Below are positions 6,910 through 10,628 of a DNA stretch of 10,628 nt, piece by piece; the first letter of the stretch is position 1, and each line of letters opens with the position of its first letter. The stretch is from Burkholderiales bacterium (GTDB lineage: Bacteria > Pseudomonadota > Gammaproteobacteria > Burkholderiales > SG8-39), in assembly GCA_025929745.1 (NCBI GenBank), contig JAICPQ010000076.1, positions 1 through 10,628 on the forward strand, written 5' to 3'. The notes beneath the pieces are model-generated. The model did not search any database, was not told where the DNA came from, and was given only the letters and a program-made list of their open reading frames with translations. A program made the position numbers and the translations under genes.

Positions 6910-7768
6910 GCTCGGTGCGTTTCTTGTTCACGAGGTCGTAGAGGTCCACGCCGACCATCAGGAAGGTGCTGTCGGGCTCGCTTCCTTCCCCCTTGTGGCG
7001 CGTGAGGCCGATCACGTAGTTGTCCCAGCGCAGCAGCGCGCCGATACCCGCGCCGCGACGGGTGCTCGACGTGACGACCAGCGACGCGCCCCACCAGTGC
7101 GCGTACGAATCGCCGCGATAGCGCACGAAGCCGAGCGGCTCGAGCATCACGCTTGCCTGCAGGTCGGCGGAAGACTGGCTGCGCAGGTCGATCTCGATGC
7201 CGGCGCTCGGACGCAACGCCACCCACTGCGTGCGGAAGAGCGGGTCGGCGTCATTGTCCGAAAGGCGCAGCCCGTTCAGCCACAGCTCCCATGGCCACAT
7301 GGCAAGGCCGTTCTTGAGCAGGTCCTCGGCATCGCGCGAGGCTCTCTCAAGAATCGCCGCACGTGTCTTCATGACGGGCAGCTCGTGCTCGATGCGGATG
7401 CGCTCGGCAAGAAGCGCGGCGGTCGCGACCTCGACGAGGTATTGGGGAACCGATGGCGCGCAGGAAATGGTGATCGTCTCGGCCGGCACGCTGCGAAAAA
7501 TCTTCTCGGTATTGCCCTCCGGCGCGACGTCGAAGGAGCGGCCCTGCGGGTTGCGTAGCACCGCGAGGAAGCGCGCGACTTCCGGTCTGGTGCGCTCGTT
7601 TCCCACGGCGGCGGCCAGCGCGTCGGCGAGCTTGCCGTAGGCGGTTGCCTCCGAGCTCTTGATTGACGGCTGGCGCAACGCATCGCAGAGGAAGATCGCG
7701 TCGCCGCGCAGCTCGGCCGCGCCGGCGCAGGTGGCGAAGAGAAAGAGAATGAATGCGGCGCGACGCAT
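6866..7768 (-). CDS. Exported protein of unknown function
   Basis: Family not recognised. From ATG 7768 it is 300 residues with a clear signal peptide (MRRAAFILFLFATCAGAAE, cleavage probably after A17 or A18), so it should be periplasmic or outer-membrane. The cysteine at 14 does not sit in a good lipobox. The mature part begins with a helical region, holds C28 and C103 (possible disulfide), and ends with several alternating polar/hydrophobic stretches (about 183-280), suggesting beta strands and perhaps a small beta-sandwich or membrane-associated sheet. The frame stays open upstream to 7921, but that part would overlap the hydrolase gene and hide the signal peptide, so ATG 7768 is preferred. 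It overlaps the hydrolase stop by one base (TGATG), implying coupled translation and a shared role. Its 3' end overlaps tctA tail to tail by 44 bases. Confidence 0.75.
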   Translation of the reverse strand: MRRAAFILFLFATCAGAAELRGDAIFLCDALRQPSIKSSEATAYGKLADALAAAVGNERTRPEVARFLAVLRNPQGRSFDVAPEGNTEKIFRSVPAETITISCAPSVPQYLVEVATAALLAERIRIEHELPVMKTRAAILERASRDAEDLLKNGLAMWPWELWLNGLRLSDNDADPLFRTQWVALRPSAGIEIDLRSQSSADLQASVMLEPLGFVRYRGDSYAHWWGASLVVTSSTRRGAGIGALLRWDNYVIGLTRHKGEGSEPDSTFLMVGVDLYDLVNKKRTELKDWDAFARLRSAP

Positions 7769-8859
7769 CACAGGAGGCCGATCGCCTTGTAGTATTTTTC
7801 CGTCGCATCGCGCAGCTTCATCGGCTGCCGATCGCGCCGGGCGGCGGTGCGCAGCTTCCTCTTGAGCTTGCTGCGCTCCTGCGTGAGCCACCCGGCGAGC
7901 TGCCCGCCGAATCCATTCCACACTGGCGCCTCAGCGAGCGTCTGCGCCTTCTGGTAGCCGGCGCCGCTGAACTGCGGAATGAGAAGCCGGAAGATCTCGC
8001 AGTGCACCGCCGGATGCGCGAGGTAATGCGCTAGATCGTGGATGTTCTCGCTGTGGAAATGGCCGACGCGCACATTCTTCTTGTCGGGCCGCCACGGGCC
8101 GGGCTCGAACGCGCCGCCGACGACGCTGATCGGGTCGAGCTCGTGGTTGATGGACCACAGGGCGTGGCAATCGTAGGCGCCGTTGCGCTCTAGCTCCGAG
8201 TAATAACCGGATTGGTGCAGGACCGGCGAAGTGTCGCTTACGAGGAAGAGACCGTGCAGGTTGACCGCGAGGTCGCCCGGCGGCGCGGTGGAGGAGAGCG
8301 CGGCGGAAAAGTTCGGGTCGGCGGCAAGCTGCTCGTCATCCGAAACCCAGCGGCCGCTGGCGAGCTGATACAGCGCGTCCTGCGCGACCGTGGTGCCAAG
8401 GGAATGCGCCGCGAGCGCGAACTTTGGCGGGCTGCGCCGATCGCGCAGGGCGGCTTCGTTCTCCTCGAGAATCGTGGAAGCGATGAGCGAATTGATCCTG
8501 AGCCGCGCGGCGCGCGCGACCAGCGCAAAGCCGCAGTAGAGAAGCACATCACCGCCGTAGCGCGCGAAGATACTGCGCTCGTCGCCAGCCTTTTTGAGGA
8601 GCTGCGTGACCTTGCTCGTCCAGTTGAACCCGCCTGTCGGCGCCGGCAGAGTCGCGGCGAGCTCGGCCCAGCGGTCGAGCACCGTGTCAAAGATGTCGTC
8701 GTACTTGATCTCGACGAGGGTGAGGTACTGGTCGAGCGACTTGCCGGCTTCGAAGCACTCCGGATAGAGCTTCATCGCAGCCTGGAGCGCGGCGAGCGGA
8801 TCGCGGCTCCAGCCCTTGGCGTGCCGTCCGACCCCATGCAAGAGAAACAGGACGTTCAC
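7768..8859 (-). CDS. Alpha/beta-hydrolase, lipase/esterase-like
   Basis: From GTG 8859 the product is 363 residues and begins directly with a beta strand and an oxyanion-hole motif, MNVLFLLHGVGRHAKGW. A nucleophile elbow follows at AHSLGTT (Ser153), with Ala in place of the first Gly of GxSxG. A probable catalytic Asp242 lies in HELDPIS, and the His is H274 or H278 in FHSENIHDLAHYLAHP. This is the triad order of alpha/beta-hydrolases. No signal peptide is seen, so it is probably cytoplasmic, though residues about 103-117 are hydrophobic. The substrate is unknown; cutinase-like or lipid-ester cleavage is possible. A TTG at 8895 would add 12 residues. GTG 8859 is preferred for its natural N-terminus and for a -10-like hexamer placed 6 bases before it. 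It is followed by the exported-protein gene with a one-base overlap. Confidence 0.75.
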   Translation of the reverse strand: MNVLFLLHGVGRHAKGWSRDPLAALQAAMKLYPECFEAGKSLDQYLTLVEIKYDDIFDTVLDRWAELAATLPAPTGGFNWTSKVTQLLKKAGDERSIFARYGGDVLLYCGFALVARAARLRINSLIASTILEENEAALRDRRSPPKFALAAHSLGTTVAQDALYQLASGRWVSDDEQLAADPNFSAALSSTAPPGDLAVNLHGLFLVSDTSPVLHQSGYYSELERNGAYDCHALWSINHELDPISVVGGAFEPGPWRPDKKNVRVGHFHSENIHDLAHYLAHPAVHCEIFRLLIPQFSGAGYQKAQTLAEAPVWNGFGGQLAGWLTQERSKLKRKLRTAARRDRQPMKLRDATEKYYKAIGLL

Positions 8860-8865
8860 GCGCGC

Positions 8866-8895
8866 ATTGTCGACACGGAGCTCGCGCGTTCGCAA
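8866..8895 (-). promoter_or_regulatory. Candidate promoter of the hydrolase / exported-protein pair
   Basis: Read on the minus strand, TTGCGA (8890-8895) and GACAAT (8866-8871) are separated by 18 bases, each matching the sigma-70 consensus at 4 of 6. Transcription would begin close to the GTG at 8859, giving a leaderless or nearly leaderless mRNA. It lies downstream of the terminator at 8928-8947, so the pair needs its own promoter, but the match is modest. If the TTG at 8895 is the true start, this is coding sequence instead. Confidence 0.3.
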
Positions 8896-8927
8896 GGGTG
8901 AAAATAACGAGACGCATAGATAAAGAA

Positions 8928-8947
8928 GGGCCGGAGGTCTCCGGCCC
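8928..8947 (-). terminator. Intrinsic terminator after the 56-codon gene
   Basis: A perfect 9-base inverted repeat (GGGCCGGAG and CTCCGGCCC) surrounds 2 central bases; with a realistic loop it is a 7- to 8-pair stem. On the minus strand it is followed by TTCTTTATC, so it should end minus-strand transcripts. It begins 12 bases past the stop of the SPFH-like small gene. Confidence 0.75.
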
Positions 8948-8959
8948 TCGAGTCGCGCC

Positions 8960-9130
8960 CTAGTGCAGCGTCGCGAGAACTTCTTCTTGTTGGACCTTCA
9001 GGTCGACGTACTGGACCTGCAGGTTACGCCCAGCGCTCGGCACGAAGCCGACGCCGGCCTCGACCACGGCGCGCAGCACGCCGTTTTCGTAGACCAGGGC
9101 GACATAGCCTTGCGGAACGAACAGAAGCAT
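8960..9130 (-). CDS. Small 56-residue protein resembling the N-terminus of SPFH/slipin proteins
   Basis: The frame encodes 56 residues, opening MLLFVPQGYVALVYENGVL and ending VLATLH. The pattern VPxGxVALVYxNGxL, then an AGVGFVP stretch, then YVDLKVQQEEV resembles the start of the SPFH domain of slipin/stomatin-like proteins, where a beta strand and a VDLRxQ motif precede the rest of the domain. Full SPFH proteins run past 250 residues; this one stops just after that motif. Start choice is strong: AAAGGAGG (9137-9144) is a near-perfect ribosome binding site 6 bases before ATG 9130, and a terminator follows the stop. So it looks like a complete, expressed small gene rather than debris, though an origin by truncation is likely. 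The same frame is open upstream to TTG 9277, which would make 105 residues with a partial helix-turn-helix in front. SPFH likeness is from memory of the family. Confidence 0.6.
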   Translation of the reverse strand: MLLFVPQGYVALVYENGVLRAVVEAGVGFVPSAGRNLQVQYVDLKVQQEEVLATLH

Positions 9131-9277
9131 CGTCGGCCTCCTTTCTTTCAAAGAATCAGTCCAAGCCGCGCCGCCCGACATGCGGAGCTCGCGCGCGGCT
9201 TGCGCGTAGGCGACCCCGCGTGAGAGCTGGCGCAGCACATCGACTTCACGTGCGGTCAAGGCGGACGTCTCTTCCAA
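9131..9277 (-). pseudogene. Partial LuxR-type helix-turn-helix, in frame with the small SPFH-like gene
   Basis: From TTG 9277 the frame reads ALTAREVDVLRQLSRGVAYA and then AARELRMSGGAAW. The first part matches the opening of the LuxR (GerE) DNA-binding domain, LTxREVxVLxLLxxG, then AxELxxS. The recognition helix, expected to begin TVKxHV, is missing and is replaced by SGGAAWTDSLKERRPT, which runs into the ribosome binding site and start of the next gene. No other frame here resumes the domain. It is read as a truncated remnant; alternatively it is the 5' part of a 105-residue fused protein. No clear promoter or ribosome binding site serves TTG 9277. Confidence 0.45.
9137..9144 (-). promoter_or_regulatory. 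Strong Shine-Dalgarno that fixes the start of the 56-codon gene
   Basis: AAAGGAGG on the minus strand, followed by 6 bases and ATG 9130. It is the best ribosome binding site in the window and argues that translation begins at 9130, not at the upstream TTG 9277. Confidence 0.8.
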
Positions 9278-9304
9278 AACGCTCGCCCGATTGCTGGGTC
9301 CAGA

Positions 9305-9341
9305 AACAAAAAAGCCCGGAGCGCTGGCGCGTCCGGGCTTT
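9305..9341 (-). terminator. Strong intrinsic terminator
   Basis: A perfect 10-base inverted repeat (AAAGCCCGGA and TCCGGGCTTT, 9311-9320 and 9332-9341) encloses an 11-base loop. On the minus strand it runs into TTTTTTGTTTC, a good U-tract. On the plus strand only three T follow, so it acts on minus-strand transcripts. It lies 22 bases past the stop of the 28-codon ORF and about 205 bases past the CoA-transferase stop, so the short transcription unit starting near 9469 is its natural client. Confidence 0.85.
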
Positions 9342-9362
9342 GGGAGAGCAGGCGCTATCGCG

Positions 9363-9449
9363 CTAGCAGGCCTCCGCGTCCGGACGCGCAGCGTCCTCGC
9401 CGGATATCCGGCGATCTCGCAGGCAGTTGTGCGTTTTCAACGGCTGCAT
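9363..9449 (-). CDS. Possible 28-residue leader peptide or small protein
   Basis: ATG 9449 opens a 28-codon frame beginning MQPLKTHNCLRDRRISGEDA and ending in Cys before TAG. GAGGA lies 4 bases upstream, the predicted transcript start is about 20 bases upstream, and a strong terminator follows the stop by 22 bases. The arrangement is that of a small gene or an attenuator leader peptide. Against this: it is short, charged, matches no family known to me, and GC-rich DNA gives such frames by chance. There is no run of a single amino-acid codon to suggest which effector would be sensed; four Arg (11, 13, 14, 22) are the only enrichment. Confidence 0.3.
   Translation of the reverse strand: MQPLKTHNCLRDRRISGEDAARPDAEAC
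9375..9414. repeat. Two adjacent perfect palindromes
   Basis: A 14-base palindrome at 9375-9388 and an 18-base palindrome at 9397-9414 are separated by 8 bases. They share the core TCCGG/CCGGA. They may form hairpins in the minus-strand RNA or be dyad sites for a DNA-binding protein; the sequence alone does not decide. Confidence 0.7.
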
Positions 9450-9468
9450 TGCGTCCTCGCTCCAAGAG

Positions 9469-9491
9469 GGCGCGCATTCTGCTCGCGCGCC
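9469..9491. promoter_or_regulatory. Inverted repeat over the -10, candidate operator
   Basis: GGCGCGC (9469-9475) and GCGCGCC (9485-9491) form 7-base arms around a 9-base spacer. The spacer contains the entire -10 hexamer of the minus-strand promoter (9476-9481). A protein bound here would block RNA polymerase. The arms are low-complexity GC, so chance is possible. Confidence 0.35.
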
Positions 9492-9505
9492 GCGTCCAAA
9501 GTCAA
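9476..9505 (-). promoter_or_regulatory. Sigma-70-type promoter candidate for the short minus-strand unit
   Basis: TTGACT (9500-9505, 5 of 6 to the -35 consensus) is followed after 18 bases by CAGAAT (9476-9481, 4 of 6). This is the best -35/-10 pair seen in the window and points toward the 28-codon ORF and the SPFH-like gene. Expected start is near 9469. Confidence 0.5.
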
Positions 9506-9545
9506 CACCCGACAAACGTTATGCGGCGCTTTGCGGTTGACCGAA

Positions 9546-10628
9546 TCAGGACTCTGACCCCGAATTAGGTTTGCTCCTTAGCTCATGCAGGATTTCTTGC
9601 GTGTGCTCGCCCAGGCGCGGGGGACGGCGCGCTTTTCCGTCGCTGGCGTGGTTGGAGAGCTTGATCGGGTTGCCGAGGACACGGAAGCCGGCGAGGCCGG
9701 GATCGTCGAAGTCGAGGAGCATCTGGCGCGGCTGGATCTGCGGGTCGGCGAGGGCTTCGGCGACCGAGCGCACCCGGCCGCACGGTACTGAGGCCGCCTC
9801 CAGGCGGCGCGCAAGCTCATCGACGCTGAACTGGGCGAACGCGCGCTCGAGCTCGACCTTCAACTCTGCCCGGTTCTTCACCCGATCGGTGTTGGTGCGA
9901 AAGCGCGGATCGTCGACGAGGTGGCCGAGACCGACCGCTTCGCAAAGCTGCTTCCAGAGGCGGGGATTGGCCGCGGCGATCATCACCATCCCGTCTTTGG
10001 CGCGCAGCGTCTCGTAAGGCGCGAGCAACGGATGGTCGTTGCCGCTGCGCCTCGGGCTGCGGCCCGTGGCGTGGAGAATGCCGGCCGGCATCGAGAGCGT
10101 TGAGAGCACCGAATCGAAAAGCGCGATGTCAACGTGCTGGCCGCGGCCGGTGCGATCGCGCTCGCGAAGCGCAAGGAGGATGCCGCCGAAGGCGTAGAGT
10201 CCCGCCAAGTAATCGGTCATGGCGATGCCGGTGCGCATCGGCGGCCCGTCGGCCTGGCCGGTGATGTCCATGAACCCGGACTCGGCCTGCGCGACCGGGT
10301 CGTACCCCGAGAGGTGGCGCTTCGGCCCGTTCTTGCCGTACCCGCTGATCGAGCAGTGCACGATCCGCGGATTCAGGCGGCGAACCTCTGCGACGCCCAA
10401 ATCCAGCTTGTCCAGGCTGCCGGGCCTGAAGTTCTCGAGAAACACGTCGGCGCTTTGCAGCAAGCTTCGCAGCACATCGCCGCCTTCCGCGCTCTTGAGA
10501 TCGAGCGCCAGACTGCGCTTGCTGCGGTTCACGCCGAGGAAGTAAGCGCTCCAGCCGTCCCCGACGAACGGTCCCCAAGCGCGAGCGTCGTCGCCGGTGT
10601 TGGGCTCCTCGACCTTGATGACGTCGGC
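9546..10628 (-). CDS. Class III CoA-transferase (CaiB/BaiF type), 5' end outside the window
   Basis: The reading frame is open from the right edge and gives 360 residues, beginning ADVIKVEEPNTGDDARAW, so only about 30-45 N-terminal residues are missing. Family III CoA-transferases move CoA between carboxylic acids through an aspartyl-anhydride intermediate. Markers in order: VNRSKRSLALDL (33-44), ENFRPGSLDKLDLG (65-78), SGYGKNGP (95-102), GYDPVAQAESGFMD (118-131), GQHVDIALFD (163-172) with the probable catalytic Asp172, and the C-terminal LGEHTQEIL. A GTG inside the frame at 10532 is not the true start, since the family sequence continues upstream of it. The substrate is not identifiable; formyl-CoA, carnitine and succinyl-CoA:dicarboxylate enzymes all belong here. 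The last residues (KPNSGSES) look like an extra tail encoded by a repeat-like sequence. Confidence 0.93.
   Translation of the reverse strand, partial: ADVIKVEEPNTGDDARAWGPFVGDGWSAYFLGVNRSKRSLALDLKSAEGGDVLRSLLQSADVFLENFRPGSLDKLDLGVAEVRRLNPRIVHCSISGYGKNGPKRHLSGYDPVAQAESGFMDITGQADGPPMRTGIAMTDYLAGLYAFGGILLALRERDRTGRGQHVDIALFDSVLSTLSMPAGILHATGRSPRRSGNDHPLLAPYETLRAKDGMVMIAAANPRLWKQLCEAVGLGHLVDDPRFRTNTDRVKNRAELKVELERAFAQFSVDELARRLEAASVPCGRVRSVAEALADPQIQPRQMLLDFDDPGLAGFRVLGNPIKLSNHASDGKARRPPRLGEHTQEILHELRSKPNSGSES
9549..9566. repeat. Possible dispersed-repeat end within the CoA-transferase tail
   Basis: The string GGACTCTGACCCCGAATT contains ACTCTGACCCC, which I recall as the end of short dispersed repeats (GGGGTCAGAGT type) common in proteobacterial genomes. 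It encodes the final residues NSGSES of the CoA-transferase, beyond where the family usually ends. Only one copy is present here, so the repeat identity rests on memory. Confidence 0.3.

Larger units (their letters stand above)
9305..9469 (-). ncRNA. Candidate short structured transcript (small RNA or attenuating leader)
   Basis: A promoter-like pair at 9476-9505 predicts a start near 9469, and the terminator at 9305-9341 would give an RNA of about 165 bases. It holds two perfect palindromes: 18 bases at 9397-9414 (TCGCCGGATATCCGGCGA) and 14 bases at 9375-9388 (CGCGTCCGGACGCG). The RNA of 9380-9392 can pair with 9323-9336, which covers the terminator loop and half of its 5' arm, through 13 pairs with one bulged base. 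Hairpin and alternative pairing are mutually exclusive, as in attenuators. No known RNA family is recognised. Confidence 0.4.

Noticed and set aside
7769..7921. Upstream 51-residue extension of the exported protein to a start at 7921
   Set aside because: It would bury a well-formed signal peptide inside the protein and overlap the hydrolase C-terminal coding region; ATG 7768 at the TGATG junction is far more natural.
8687..8917. Minus-strand frame from ATG 8917 reading MRLVIFTLANA, possible alternative hydrolase start by frameshift
   Set aside because: The start looks attractive, but the frame turns to Arg/Cys-rich text at once, and the hydrolase frame already has plausible starts of its own; no frameshift is needed.
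9476..9505. MerR-type promoter with long spacer and central dyad
   Set aside because: The spacer is 18 bases, not 19-20, and the dyad is centred on the -10 hexamer rather than between -35 and -10.
9291..9557. 88-residue plus-strand frame across the terminator region
   Set aside because: It reads through the hairpin terminator, the palindromes and the minus-strand promoter, with no motif and no ribosome binding site.
10530..10532. GTG as the true start of the CoA-transferase
   Set aside because: Family-typical sequence (ADVIKVEEPN and on) continues upstream in the same frame to the window edge, so the gene is simply cut by the window.
1..10628. CRISPR arrays, tRNA or rRNA genes, insertion sequences
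   Set aside because: No regularly spaced repeats, cloverleaf-like segments, rRNA signatures or transposase motifs were seen on either strand.

Overview
The window is GC-rich (roughly two thirds G+C), densely coded and has no tRNA, rRNA, CRISPR array or recognisable transposase. The gene content fits a betaproteobacterium of the Burkholderiales or Rhodocyclales kind, probably environmental: a DUF3391 plus HD-GYP protein, a TctA/TctB tripartite tricarboxylate transporter, a CaiB/BaiF-type CoA-transferase, and a palindrome at the left edge resembling the REP hairpins common in that class. This placement is inferred from family content, not from a marker gene.

Left part (1-3432), signalling: an HD-GYP protein on the minus strand and a membrane-bound hybrid sensor kinase on the plus strand start back to back with 31 bases between them. 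Both look altered at a key site. The HD-GYP protein has Gln where the His of the HD pair should be, and the kinase ends in a receiver-like domain with Ser in place of the phospho-accepting Asp.

Centre (3469-6909), a compact plus-strand operon: a PLP enzyme of the D-cysteine desulfhydrase / L-cysteate sulfo-lyase type, a VOC-fold protein, TctB and TctA. Genes overlap or lie within 15 bases of each other. No TctC binding protein is present, so the transporter would need a receptor encoded elsewhere. The likely theme is uptake and breakdown of a small, possibly sulfur-containing, carboxylate.

Right-centre (6866-8859), a minus-strand pair: an alpha/beta hydrolase followed, with a one-base overlap, by an exported protein of unknown family. 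The exported protein gene runs 44 bases into the 3' end of tctA from the opposite side.

Right part (8928-9545), a short minus-strand accessory segment: promoter with an inverted repeat over its -10, a possible 28-codon leader peptide, two perfect palindromes, a strong intrinsic terminator, half of a LuxR-type helix-turn-helix, a 56-residue protein resembling the N-terminus of SPFH/slipin proteins, and a second terminator. An alternative pairing between the leader and the first terminator makes transcription attenuation a testable idea, and this is the most unusual stretch of the window. The right edge (9546-10628) holds most of a class III CoA-transferase that runs off the window.
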